This document shows positions 41,074 through 49,426 of a DNA stretch of 54,686 bases, one piece after another (positions within the stretch are counted from its first letter, which is position 1; each line of letters begins with the position of its first letter). The notes under the pieces were generated by a model. That model saw only the letters and a program-made list of their open reading frames with translations. It was not told the origin of the DNA and did not search any database. This stretch comes from an uncultured Clostridium sp. (GTDB lineage Bacteria; Bacillota; Clostridia; UBA1212; UBA1255), in assembly GCA_900543695.1 (NCBI GenBank), contig UQSG01000019.1, positions 1-54,686 on the forward strand, given 5' to 3'. Made by a program: the position numbers and the translations under genes.

Positions 41074-41874
41074 ATGGATAGCATAACAGAAACCGTCATA
41101 CGCAATATTACTGAAATCCGTTCTCATCAGGAATCAGCCCTCGTCCCCGTTACGGGACAGTCGCGGCTTGCAGACATACCGCTTGACAAAGCGCAGGAGG
41201 CCGAGCTCCGCCTGCGTCTGGAAAAAGAATACGGAATCCGTTTGTCCCAGCCGCTTCCCTGCACGGTTGGGGAAATTGCGGAAGCCGTCCGCAGCTGCTG
41301 TGAGGAAAAGAAGCGAAAAGCGAGACGTATCATAACGATCCCGAACCTTTTGAGCTTGTTCCGCCTTTTATTGATCCCGGTCTACGCGATGCTGTACGTG
41401 CATGCGGAAACAGCAAAGGATTATCTCCTGTCCGGAGCAATCCTGGCTTTATCCTGCATAACCGATCTGTTCGACGGTCTGATTGCCAGGCGCTTCGACC
41501 AGATTTCCAATCTCGGGAAAGCGCTTGATCCAATTGCCGATAAAGCAACGCAGGGCGTGATGCTGCTGTGCGTTGCCGGCAGGCACCCCATATTATGGTG
41601 GCTCTTTGGATTTTTCGCATTAAAAGAAGGCTTTCAGCTGGTAATGGGCTGCTGGTATCTCAGAAAGGGACAAATGCTGCCCGGCGCGCTGATGTCCGGC
41701 AAGGTCAGCACCGTCGTGTTATTTCTCTGCATGATTCTGCTTGTGATCTTCCCTGGAATGCACGCATGGGCCGTCACTCTGCTGCTGATTCTCTGCGCAT
41801 TTTTTATGGCAGTTTCGTTTGTATCATATATTAAAGCATATTTCGGCAGAAACAAAAAAGTGGAAAAATTGTAA
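41074..41874 (+). CDS. CDP-alcohol phosphatidyltransferase with N-terminal ACP-like domain
   Basis: Residues 85-266 form a PgsA-type integral membrane transferase. The CDP-alcohol motif DGxxAR(8)GxxxDxxxD is complete, with D134, G135, A138, R139, G148, D152 and D156. It should move a phosphatidyl group from CDP-diacylglycerol to an alcohol such as glycerol phosphate. Residues 1-78 look like an acyl carrier protein: RLADIPLD then AELRLRLEKEYGIRL then CTVGEIAEAV align with the ACP pattern of DSL helix, LEEEFGI helix and TVGDLV helix. K39 sits where ACP has the phosphopantetheine-bearing Ser, so it cannot carry acyl groups. The fold assignment of this part is inference. It is co-transcribed with the rhomboid-like gene. 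Confidence 0.8.
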   Translation: MDSITETVIRNITEIRSHQESALVPVTGQSRLADIPLDKAQEAELRLRLEKEYGIRLSQPLPCTVGEIAEAVRSCCEEKKRKARRIITIPNLLSLFRLLLIPVYAMLYVHAETAKDYLLSGAILALSCITDLFDGLIARRFDQISNLGKALDPIADKATQGVMLLCVAGRHPILWWLFGFFALKEGFQLVMGCWYLRKGQMLPGALMSGKVSTVVLFLCMILLVIFPGMHAWAVTLLLILCAFFMAVSFVSYIKAYFGRNKKVEKL

Positions 41875-41887
41875 AAACCTTCCGGAA

Positions 41888-42175
41888 TTAATTCCGATTT
41901 TCTGCGTCCGCCTGACGCAGCCCGAGAAGAAACGCGTTTGCGACTTCCTGAAACCGTCTCTCATTTTTCAATATTTCCAGAAAAACCAGAGGTACGTCCA
42001 TATTCAAAGCCCCGTACTGTTTTACCAGAACTGTAACAAATTGATTGACATTTTTATTCTGCAATGCGGTAAGCAGGCGATCGGCCGTTCCGTTCAGCTT
42101 TTTTGCTCCGGCTCCTGAGCCGAATTGTCTGCGCATCGCCATCCCGGCTTCCTCTGCCTCGTTGATGTAACTCAT
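41888..42175 (-). CDS. Free-standing Cas8 C-terminal/Cas11-like small subunit
   Basis: The 95-residue, mostly helical protein contains YINEAEEAGMAMRR, GTADRLLTALQNKNVNQF and PLVFLEILKNERRFQEVANA, then FLLGL. This follows the C-terminal region of type I-B Cas8 (Cst1-like) proteins as I know it ('A..G..LR...G.AYRLLNALK..N...F.D.L.R.Y...G..VP..FL..L......E.G.AF..GL'). In several type I systems this region is also made alone as Cas11, the small subunit of Cascade. Here it has its own ATG with AAAGGAG nine bases upstream, directly after cas6, and no rest of cas8. It is either a domesticated small subunit or a remnant of a deleted locus. Confidence 0.6.
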   Translation of the reverse strand: MSYINEAEEAGMAMRRQFGSGAGAKKLNGTADRLLTALQNKNVNQFVTVLVKQYGALNMDVPLVFLEILKNERRFQEVANAFLLGLRQADAENRN

Positions 42176-42193
42176 TTTACATCGCTCCTTTAT

Positions 42194-42925
42194 TTACGTG
42201 GTTAAAATCCGAAAAACGCCGAATCCGGAAGAGCAGCGGCTTCCGATGCCATTATCGTATAATTCCTGCAGCAAGCGCGGTTCTCCGCATAATACGGCAG
42301 AGCCCAGACTGCATTCCAGCTGCTCCGTGTAAAATCTTGCGACCGTTTTTCTCATTTGATGCGGATAAATCCGGAATCCTTCCAGCATATTGTCCGTAAT
42401 CCAGTCCTTTTCTGCCAGCTGATAAGAAACGACCCTGCGTACCTGTTCGTAAAAATCCGGTTCTTCAACGGAAAAATAGCGGTCTTTCCGGTCGGCGTGT
42501 TCCCGCACGCACAGCGGCGACATAAAATCCACAAGAATTTTATCGTTTTGTACCGGAGGCTGAGAAGCCGGCCGTACAAATGTCACCCGTCCGGAAACGC
42601 CTTTCATAAAAAGCTGCTGTTTGCCCTTTAAATGACGGAATGCATTATATAATAGAATATAGCAGGAAGGATTCCCTGTCGTGAGCGTGGCGACAATTCC
42701 GTCTTTCCCCAAATCGAAATACTCTCCCCGGCAGACGGAGCCCTGCGGAAGTCCGACGGCAAATGCGTATTCCTTACGCTGCGGACGTCCCCCCGGAAAA
42801 AAATCCTGAAAATAAATCCCGTTCATATATGTGCTCAATGCATTCTTCATTAAATGCAGAAACGCCCTCCGGTAATCGGCAGGAAACCGCTTCTCCGAGA
42901 GCTCAATTGTAATTTTGATACGCAT
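42194..42925 (-). CDS. cas6: CRISPR-associated endoribonuclease Cas6
   Basis: The 243-residue protein is a double ferredoxin-fold Cas6 of the kind found with type I-B loci. It opens MRIKITIEL with DYRRAFLHLMKNALS, has the mid segment VDFMSPLCVREH, and closes with PHQMRKTVARFY, ECSLGSAVLCGEPRLLQELY and the glycine-rich loop GIGSRCSSGFG (residues 226-236). Cas6 cuts CRISPR precursor RNA at the repeat hairpin. The catalytic His is not certain; H24 is one candidate. I chose ATG at 42925, eleven bases after GGAAGGA; an ATG at 42937 is possible. No array or other cas gene is near, apart from the Cas11-like gene 18 bases downstream. Confidence 0.85.
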   Translation of the reverse strand: MRIKITIELSEKRFPADYRRAFLHLMKNALSTYMNGIYFQDFFPGGRPQRKEYAFAVGLPQGSVCRGEYFDLGKDGIVATLTTGNPSCYILLYNAFRHLKGKQQLFMKGVSGRVTFVRPASQPPVQNDKILVDFMSPLCVREHADRKDRYFSVEEPDFYEQVRRVVSYQLAEKDWITDNMLEGFRIYPHQMRKTVARFYTEQLECSLGSAVLCGEPRLLQELYDNGIGSRCSSGFGVFRILTT

Positions 42926-43102
42926 AACACGCAACATCCTTCCCTGTGATAATGCGCCCATTCTGCTGAGCTGGCGCGAACGGGCTTTTATGCAAATGAA
43001 TGTCAGCTGAACAGAGTATAAATGCAGGCGCAGCGCACGAGATTTTATTTTCAATCAGATATATTTTCTGTTCCCAGAATTCGTTCCGGAACATAAAATA
43101 CG

Positions 43103-43151
43103 ATTCATTTCGCAATGAATGTATTTTAGCATATTTTACAAATTTTGTCAT
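43103..43151 (-). promoter_or_regulatory. Promoter and candidate operator of the cas6 pair
   Basis: On the minus strand ATGACA (43146-43151), 17 bases and TAAAAT (43123-43128), with TGC before the -10. At the expected +1 lies an inverted repeat ATTCATT-TCGC-AATGAAT (43103-43120), placed like a repressor site. The leader to cas6 is about 190 bases. I looked through 42926-43262 for direct repeats of CRISPR type and saw none; it holds no other gene. Confidence 0.6.
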
Positions 43152-43262
43152 TCTTTTATAAATTATTTTTTTAGATCTCCCCTTCGCACTTTTGCGGGTG
43201 CTGTTTTGTCATGTCCAGAATCGGGAAAATACAGAAGAAGCCGCAGAAAAGGCAGAAAAAAA

Positions 43263-43282
43263 CCGGCGCTGGAGAGCGCCGG
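43263..43282 (-). terminator. Rho-independent terminator of the glycoside hydrolase lipoprotein gene
   Basis: CCGGCGCT and AGCGCCGG form a perfect eight-base stem with a four-base loop, followed on the minus strand by seven T residues. It begins just past the stop at 43289. Confidence 0.93.
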
Positions 43283-43288
43283 CTTATT

Positions 43289-44680
43289 TTATTTTTCAAC
43301 AAGATACGGGCATTCCTGATGCGCTTTATAAGCCGCGATATATTGTTTCATCCACTGATAATACTGATCGCCGTGTCCGCCCTTCATCGGCTCGATGTCT
43401 CTGCTGTATTCCTGATTATAATTATCCGTAAACGAATTAACGCCGTTTACGACAAATCGCTGCGCTGCCCATTCGTTCCACCAGGTCAAGGTGACAACCT
43501 TGGGATGGTACTGGAAGGCCCGCTTCCATTGCTTATAAAACGTCTCGCCGCCCCTCCGGCCAATCGCTGTTGCCGTGTTCGACATATAAGTGCTCTGGCG
43601 CGCTACATATACGCTGATCTGCTCGTAATTTCCATCCGCATCCTTGCAGGGAACAGAGCCGTCATACAGGAACGTCCATTCGTTTTGCGCCAGAGGACCG
43701 GACAGAATCGCCACAGTTTGCTGGCGCAGCGTAAACTCGTCCCGATAGGCAAATTTCCGCACATCCGTGCTGCCGCTTTCATTCAGCATATTAACCAGCA
43801 TCAGGGGCGCGCCGTCCCAGTATACCCAGCAGTCCCGGTATTTTCCGCTCTTGTAAAATTCCTGATAAATCCGCGTGGGCGTAGCCCAGCCGAATTGGTC
43901 GTCGACACGATTCCAGAAAACGACATATGGCGTCTGCTTCCCTTCCGCGCGCATCTGCAGGATCGTGTCCAGCAAAGCCTTGCAGGACTGCGATACCATT
44001 TGATCCCAATAGCTTCCGGAGACGCCGGCGCCCCATGCCGTCGCCTGGGCGTTTGTATTGTCAATAATAATAAAATCCACGCCGGCCTCCGCAAGCTGCG
44101 TCATATGTGTCCGGATTACGGACTGATCATCGCTTCGGTAATAGCCGACCGCCGGCTCGCCCCAGAAATGGAACGCATTCACCGGCCCCCATTCGGCATT
44201 CCCGGCCAAAATTTCTGTAATGTTGTAAATACCGCTGCTGCTTCCGCTTTTTGCAACAATGGGATTGAACCAGGTGCTGTAGCAGATGCTGACAAGATCG
44301 CTTTTATTTGTGATATCCAGACCGTACGATGCGGGCGCGGGCGTCTTCTGCGGTGTCGGTGTACGGACAGGCGTCGGAGTTGACGCAGGAGTTCTTGTCG
44401 TTGTGGGCTTCTGCGTCGGTTTTTTTGTCGCCGGCGTCGGGGAAAGCGCAGCAGAAGTCGGCGCCGTCGTACTCACAGTATTTGACGCCGGAGCCGGCGT
44501 CATCGTATGTATCGCCGATCCGGACGGCGCCGAGGGAGAAGCCGCAGCCGTCTGCGCTGCCGGCGCAGAAGATGCCGCCTCTGGCGCCGGTTCCTCCTTG
44601 CCGCAGGCGGCGAATAAAAAGAGAAACAGCATGACGATCCACAAGAGCGCCAAGCAAATTTTGCTGAGATGTTTTTTCAT
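43289..44680 (-). CDS. Putative glycoside hydrolase lipoprotein (GH99/GH71-like)
   Basis: The 463-residue protein has a lipoprotein signal (lipobox LFAAC, Cys about residue 26), a long Ala/Pro/Ser/Thr linker (about 30-118) that would hold the enzyme away from the membrane, and a TIM-barrel-like domain. The domain has ICYSTWFNPI, FHFWGEPAVGYYRSDD, LAEAGVDFIIIDNTNA, YVVFWNR and VTLTWWNEWAAQRF. 'Wait-for-water' style motifs with GVDFIIID and TWWNEW recall GH99/GH71-like and DUF5010-like proteins that act on mannan or glucan. The exact family and substrate are unsure. It is a single gene with a terminator; the 44681-44962 gap upstream holds only promoter-like AT-rich DNA and no gene that I can see. 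Confidence 0.65.
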   Translation of the reverse strand: MKKHLSKICLALLWIVMLFLFLFAACGKEEPAPEAASSAPAAQTAAASPSAPSGSAIHTMTPAPASNTVSTTAPTSAALSPTPATKKPTQKPTTTRTPASTPTPVRTPTPQKTPAPASYGLDITNKSDLVSICYSTWFNPIVAKSGSSSGIYNITEILAGNAEWGPVNAFHFWGEPAVGYYRSDDQSVIRTHMTQLAEAGVDFIIIDNTNAQATAWGAGVSGSYWDQMVSQSCKALLDTILQMRAEGKQTPYVVFWNRVDDQFGWATPTRIYQEFYKSGKYRDCWVYWDGAPLMLVNMLNESGSTDVRKFAYRDEFTLRQQTVAILSGPLAQNEWTFLYDGSVPCKDADGNYEQISVYVARQSTYMSNTATAIGRRGGETFYKQWKRAFQYHPKVVTLTWWNEWAAQRFVVNGVNSFTDNYNQEYSRDIEPMKGGHGDQYYQWMKQYIAAYKAHQECPYLVEK

Positions 44681-44962
44681 ACTTCGTTTCCTTTCACTGC
44701 TTCTGTAATGGAACTTGACAGATTGTTATATTAAAATTACTAAAATTCCATATTGATCATATCATTTTTGCCATTCTTTTGCAAGCTCCGGCGAAGCCGC
44801 AGACATGCAAAAGCGCATGAACTCTCCGCGCTGCTGGAGCGGGACGCGCAGCAGTTGGATTTCTCAGAAACATAAAAAAGCAAAAAGAAAACTGCAAAAC
44901 GTGCAAAAAAATACAAACTGCGTTATACTGTCCTCCGGACAGCGAAAGAATGGAGAAATGAT

Positions 44963-45997
44963 ATGCTCGCATATTCGTATATCGCAAAAGATCATTTTGA
45001 ACTTACGGAAAAACCAAGGCCGCAGATAAAAGATCGCCGTGACGCAATTGTTAAGATCACTCTGGCAAGCATCTGCTCCAGTGATTTACATATCAAGCAC
45101 GGTTCTGTGCCCCGCGCCGTTCCCGGCATCACGGTCGGACATGAGATGGTCGGTATCGTAGAAGAAACCGGCTCCGATGTTACGAACGTCCGCCCGGGAG
45201 ACCGCGTGACGGTCAATGTGGAGACCTTCTGCGGAGAATGCTTTTTCTGTAAAAAAGGCTTTGTCAATAACTGTACTGATAAAAACGGAGGCTGGGCGCT
45301 CGGCTGCCGCATTGACGGCGGACAGGCAGAGTATGTGCGCGTGCCGTTTGCAGATACGGGACTGAACCGGATTCCCGACGGAGTAACCGATAAACAGGCG
45401 CTGCTTGTCGGCGATGTCCTTGCCACCGGGTTCTGGGCTGTTCGTATCTCCGAAATTACGGAAGATGATACGGTCCTGATTCTCGGCGCAGGACCTACCG
45501 GAATCTGTACGCTGCTTTGCGCGATGCTCAAAAGGCCAAAGCAGATCATTGTCTGCGAAAAGGACGAAGCCCGAATCCGTTTTGTTAACGAGCATTATCC
45601 AGATGTTTTGACGGTTACGCCCGACGCTGTGGAAGCATTTGTAAAAGAAAACAGCCGTCACGGCGGCGCGGACACGGTGCTGGAGGTTGCAGGAGCCGAA
45701 ACAACCTTTGAAACCGCATGGAAATGCGCCAGACCGAATGCGGTCATTACAGTCGTTGCTCTGTACGATCGTCCGCAGATTTTGCCTTTACCGGATATGT
45801 ACGGCAAAAATCTGACCTTCAAGACCGGCGGCGTCGACGGCTGTGACTGCGCGGAGATTCTTCGCCTAATCGAACGGGGCGAGCTCGACGCTTCCCCGCT
45901 GATCACCCATACCTACCCGTTAGAAAGAATCAGAGAGGCGTATGAATTATTTGAAGAAAGGCGCGACGGCGTCATAAAGGCTGCCATCATACCGTAG
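44963..45997 (+). CDS. Zinc-dependent alcohol dehydrogenase (MDR family)
   Basis: The 344-residue enzyme has the catalytic zinc site (CSSDLH, then GHEMVGIVEETG), the structural zinc lobe with four cysteines (CGECFFCKKGFVNNC) and the Rossmann loop LILGAGPTGIC. It resembles sorbitol/threonine/butanediol dehydrogenase-like proteins of Clostridia and would oxidise or reduce an alcohol with NAD(P). Substrate is unknown. A palindrome CTGTCC-TCC-GGACAG (44928-44942) overlaps a TATACT -10 (44924-44929) just upstream and may be its operator. It stands alone. Confidence 0.85.
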   Translation: MLAYSYIAKDHFELTEKPRPQIKDRRDAIVKITLASICSSDLHIKHGSVPRAVPGITVGHEMVGIVEETGSDVTNVRPGDRVTVNVETFCGECFFCKKGFVNNCTDKNGGWALGCRIDGGQAEYVRVPFADTGLNRIPDGVTDKQALLVGDVLATGFWAVRISEITEDDTVLILGAGPTGICTLLCAMLKRPKQIIVCEKDEARIRFVNEHYPDVLTVTPDAVEAFVKENSRHGGADTVLEVAGAETTFETAWKCARPNAVITVVALYDRPQILPLPDMYGKNLTFKTGGVDGCDCAEILRLIERGELDASPLITHTYPLERIREAYELFEERRDGVIKAAIIP

Positions 45998-46044
45998 GCG
46001 CAGAAAAGCGTCTGCCGCCGATGAAAACGAATGTTGCAAGTATT

Positions 46045-46479
46045 TTATTCCTGTACGGTCAGTTTTTTGCACATCCAGACATGCAAGCAGCGTTCCTCCA
46101 AATATTCATCTCCCGTCGGGGTATACCCCTGCTTTTCATAAAAGCTTCTGGCCTGTATCTGTGCAGCCAATAACAGTCTGTCGGCTCCCAGGTTTTGTAT
46201 CTGCCGCTCTGCTTCCCGCAAAAGCGCCGCTCCAAAGTGTTTTTTGCGAAATTCCTTTAGTACCGCAATCCTGCCCACGATATAAGCTTTGTATTTTCCA
46301 TCCCAAAAATACCGGCAGGTTGCGATCGGCTTATTTTCCTCATTGTAGAGAACGATGTGCGCGGCGATCGTATCCGTATCGTCAAATTCATCGGAGAAGC
46401 CCTGTTCTTCCACAAATACTCTTTTGCGAATGTAAGCGGCGTCCTCCGGCAGCAGGCGGCAGGTTTTAAAATATGTCAT
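46045..46479 (-). CDS. ElaA-type GNAT acetyltransferase
   Basis: The 144-residue protein has the ElaA pattern: IRKRVFVEEQGFSDEFDDTD near the start, HIVLYNEENKPIATCR, then GRIAVLKEFRKKHFGAALLREAE with the acetyl-CoA loop, and AQIQARSFYEKQGYTPTG before the end. It acetylates an unknown amine. GGAGGGC precedes the ATG. The leader contains the inverted repeat at 46499-46560. Confidence 0.88.
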   Translation of the reverse strand: MTYFKTCRLLPEDAAYIRKRVFVEEQGFSDEFDDTDTIAAHIVLYNEENKPIATCRYFWDGKYKAYIVGRIAVLKEFRKKHFGAALLREAERQIQNLGADRLLLAAQIQARSFYEKQGYTPTGDEYLEERCLHVWMCKKLTVQE

Positions 46480-46498
46480 CTAAAGCCCTCCAGGTATA

Positions 46499-46560
46499 AC
46501 AGGGACATGTTATCGTTCCGGAAAAGCAGTCCGGACGAAAGGAATTTCAATGTCCCCTGT
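46499..46560. repeat. Nested inverted repeat upstream of the elaA-like gene
   Basis: ACAGGGACAT (46499-46508) pairs with ATGTCCCCTGT (46550-46560) except for one extra base, and an inner stem TCCGG/CCGGA (46517-46521, 46531-46535) lies between. Similar GGGACA...TGTCCC stems occur as dispersed repeats in many Firmicutes, but only one copy is in this window. It begins 20 bases before the ATG of the elaA-like gene. The rest of 46561-46703 shows nothing that I can name. Confidence 0.45.
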
Positions 46561-46703
46561 CCCCGCCCCATAGGGTAAGCGAGTGCATGATAGGGACCGG
46601 TTCAGTATAGCATGACAGTCTGCGCTCCGCAACAGACGGGAGGAGGAACGCCCATTCGAGTTTCCGTATCAGACTGGCGTCCCTGAAGCTTTAGGTGCGG
46701 CAT

Positions 46704-47411
46704 TCATGATAGATTTGCAGAAATGCGTTCCCGCAGCTCCTGCATTTTTACATCCGTCCGGGCAATAATGTCGGCGCATTCTTTTAGCTCTTCTGCCAGC
46801 CTCTGAACCTCTGGGGAATCGTTTTTATATCGGATCCGATGCTCCAGGCTGGCCCAAAAATCCATTGCCACCGTCCGAATCTGAATTTCTACTCTGACGT
46901 TTTCTTTCCCCTTGGAAAAAAAAACTGGAATTTCCACGATCAGATGGAGGCTGCGATACCCGTTGGGCTTAGGCTTCTGGATATAGTCTTTGATTGTGAT
47001 AAGCCGGACGTCGTCCTGCTTCTGAAGCATCGCTGAAACAGCATAAATATCGCGGATAAACGGGCAGATCACGCGAATGCCGGCCACGTCGTTCAAATTT
47101 TCGGCAATCGCCTCTACCGTCACCGGAAGGCCTCGTTTACTGAGCTTGCGGGCAATGCTGGACGGGCGCTTGATCCGCGACTGGATACTTTCAATGGGAT
47201 TCTGTTCTGATGCATCCGACAGCTCGTCACCCAGAATTTCCAGCTTGGTGGTGAGCTCCCGGATGGCGGAGCGATATTTGAGCATCAGTTCCTCAAACTG
47301 AAAAATTCGTTTGAGAAGCTCGTCCGAAAGCTCTTCCCGTTCGTCTCCGCCAAAGAAGTCTTTCAGTGTTTCCCGGCGCTGTTCCAGCTTACTTCGATAG
47401 ATCTGTTTCAT
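46704..47411 (-). CDS. Small alarmone synthetase (RelA/SpoT synthetase domain)
   Basis: The 235-residue protein consists of a ppGpp synthetase domain with no hydrolase, TGS or ACT parts, as in RelQ/YjbM. Motifs: RIKRPSSIARKLSKRG, LNDVAGIRVICPF, KPKPNGYRSLHLIVEIP and VEIQIRTVAMDFWASLEHRIRY. It makes (p)ppGpp from GTP/GDP and ATP in the cytoplasm. Its place 143 bases downstream of ftsH and the ABC exporter could link export stress to alarmone signalling, but that is inference. GAGGAAC precedes the ATG. Confidence 0.9.
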   Translation of the reverse strand: MKQIYRSKLEQRRETLKDFFGGDEREELSDELLKRIFQFEELMLKYRSAIRELTTKLEILGDELSDASEQNPIESIQSRIKRPSSIARKLSKRGLPVTVEAIAENLNDVAGIRVICPFIRDIYAVSAMLQKQDDVRLITIKDYIQKPKPNGYRSLHLIVEIPVFFSKGKENVRVEIQIRTVAMDFWASLEHRIRYKNDSPEVQRLAEELKECADIIARTDVKMQELRERISANLS

Positions 47412-47554
47412 ATACAGTCGTTCCTCTTTCTCTTCAGATGCAATGAGCCCAGGCAGGAAAGCCGCTTTGCCTCCATTTCGTTTACTTTCTTTTCCGTTAT
47501 GCCCGACGAATTTCAGACGCAGGCGCTGTTGCTTTCACAGGTTCGAATGGATCC

Positions 47555-49426
47555 TTACTCATTCAGCAGCGCCATAAATTCCTCTCCGGTGATCGTTTCC
47601 TTTTCCAGCAGATGGGCGGCCAGCTTATGCAGCTGCGCTTCGTTTTCGCGAAGAATTTTCCGTGCCTTTTCATGGGCGGCTTTGACCGTTTCGACAACTC
47701 GCTCGTCAATTTTTGAGGCAGTGTCTGCCGCACAGGCCAGGGAGACATCCCCGCCCAGATACTGGTTCTGTACCGTTTCTAACGCCACCATGTCAAACTC
47801 CTCGGTCATGCCATAACGGGTAATCATCGCGCGAGCCAGCTTGGTAGCCTGTTCAATATCATTAGAAGCGCCGGTCGTCATATTGTCCTCGCCGAAGACC
47901 AGCTCTTCAGCGCTGCGCCCGCCGGTCAGCGTAGCGATCTTATTCAGAATTTCCATCCGGCTCATCAGCACCCGTTCTCCTGCCTCGACCTGCATGGTGT
48001 AGCCCAGGGCGCCGGAGGTCCGGGGGACGATCGTAATCTTAGTCACCGGAGCCGAGTTGGATTGTTTCGCTGCCACCAGAGCGTGCCCGATCTCGTGATA
48101 CGCCACAAGCTTCTTTTCCCCGTCTGAAATGACAGCGTTTTTCCTTTGCGCGCCGGCAATGACGGTTTCCACGCTTTCCTCCAGATCAGCTTGAGCAACC
48201 GCTTTTCTGCCTTCCCGAACGGCGCGCAGAGCCGCCTCGTTGATGATGTTCGCCAGCTCTGCACCCGAAGCGCCGGCGGTAGCCCGGGCGATTACATCCC
48301 AGTTGATATTGTCCCCGATTTTGACGTTCTTGGCATGGACTAATAGAATGGCCTTGCGTCCCTGCAGATCGGGAAGCTCTACCGGCACGCGGCGGTCGAA
48401 CCTTCCGGGCCGCAGCAGAGCCGGATCCAGACTTTCCGGACGGTTGGTCGCCGCCAGCAGAACGACGCCCCTTTGCCCGTCAAAGCCGTCCATTTCCGCC
48501 AGCAGCTGGTTCAGTGTCTGCTCCCGTTCGTCGTTGCCGCCCAGGCCTGCGGCATTTCGCTTCTGTCCGATGGCGTCGATCTCGTCAATGAATACGATGC
48601 AGGGCGCTTTTTCATTCGCCTGTTTAAACAGATCCCGCACCTTGGCGGCTCCCATGCCCACAAACATTTCCACGAATTCACTGCCCGAAATGGAGAAAAA
48701 CGGAACGCCCGCCTCTCCGGCTACAGCCTTAGCCAGCAGCGTTTTTCCGGTTCCGGGAGGCCCCACCAGCAGCACGCCCTTCGGCAGCTTCGCGCCAATC
48801 TCCGCATACTTTTTCGGATCGTGGAGGTAATCTACCACTTCCATCAGGGATTCCTTGGCCTCGTCCTGTCCGGCAACGCTGTCGAACTTCACCCCGGTTT
48901 TCTCGTCAGCCACATAGATTTTCGCGCCGGATTTTCCGAAGGACATGGTATTTCCCAGGCCGCCCGGCGACTGATCCCTCATCTTCTTTTTCATCCAGCG
49001 GTAGCATACTTCCCCGATGATAAAGAAGAACAGTATTGGCAAAATCCACGTTAAAATAAAGGATGTAAGCGGATTTGCCTGTGTCGGGATGGCGGCGGAA
49101 AATTGAATGTCGTCGTGTTCCAGCAACTGCTGCAGCAGCCGCTGCCCATCCTCCGGCCAGATGCCGGTCTTATAGATCTGTTCCTTCTTTTCTTCGCCCG
49201 CGAGGAAGACAAACTGACCGGAATATTCGTCATAAGATACTTCCTTGACCTCTCCGCTGTCAATCATCTCCAGGAACTGATCGTATCCGACTTCAATCAC
49301 CGAACGCTGCAGCATGGAAGGAAACACCAGAGCATTGAGCAGCATAATAATGAGCAGCGCGATGATCGCGTAAAAGATAAACGGTTTTTTGGAGGGGGAA
49401 CGTTTCTCGTCTACAACCTCGTGCAT
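47555..49426 (-). CDS. ftsH: ATP-dependent zinc metalloprotease FtsH
   Basis: The 623-residue protein has two N-terminal membrane helices (about 16-37 and 118-143) around an extracytoplasmic region, an AAA domain with Walker A at 222-229 (GPPGTGKT), VFIDEIDAIGQ and the second region of homology (TNRPESLDPALLRPGRFDRR), and an M41 peptidase domain with H444-E-I-G-H448. It degrades membrane and short-lived cytoplasmic proteins. The usual partners (tilS, hpt) are absent here. It is not the typical cell-division locus, so it could be a second FtsH copy. AAGGAGAG precedes the ATG. The gap 49427-49627 upstream shows no gene. Confidence 0.95.
   Translation of the reverse strand: MHEVVDEKRSPSKKPFIFYAIIALLIIMLLNALVFPSMLQRSVIEVGYDQFLEMIDSGEVKEVSYDEYSGQFVFLAGEEKKEQIYKTGIWPEDGQRLLQQLLEHDDIQFSAAIPTQANPLTSFILTWILPILFFFIIGEVCYRWMKKKMRDQSPGGLGNTMSFGKSGAKIYVADEKTGVKFDSVAGQDEAKESLMEVVDYLHDPKKYAEIGAKLPKGVLLVGPPGTGKTLLAKAVAGEAGVPFFSISGSEFVEMFVGMGAAKVRDLFKQANEKAPCIVFIDEIDAIGQKRNAAGLGGNDEREQTLNQLLAEMDGFDGQRGVVLLAATNRPESLDPALLRPGRFDRRVPVELPDLQGRKAILLVHAKNVKIGDNINWDVIARATAGASGAELANIINEAALRAVREGRKAVAQADLEESVETVIAGAQRKNAVISDGEKKLVAYHEIGHALVAAKQSNSAPVTKITIVPRTSGALGYTMQVEAGERVLMSRMEILNKIATLTGGRSAEELVFGEDNMTTGASNDIEQATKLARAMITRYGMTEEFDMVALETVQNQYLGGDVSLACAADTASKIDERVVETVKAAHEKARKILRENEAQLHKLAAHLLEKETITGEEFMALLNE

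Noticed and set aside
42926..43262. Possible CRISPR array next to cas6
   Set aside because: I looked for regularly spaced direct repeats of 25-40 bases in the cas6 leader and in the flanks and found only short palindromes.
43211..44383. A 390-codon plus-strand frame
   Set aside because: Antisense of the glycoside hydrolase lipoprotein and reads through its terminator; no ribosome binding site.
44286..44708. Valine/glycine-rich 140-codon plus-strand frame that looks like a repeat protein
   Set aside because: It is the antisense of the Pro/Thr-rich linker of the lipoprotein, which yields low-complexity Gly/Val on the other strand.
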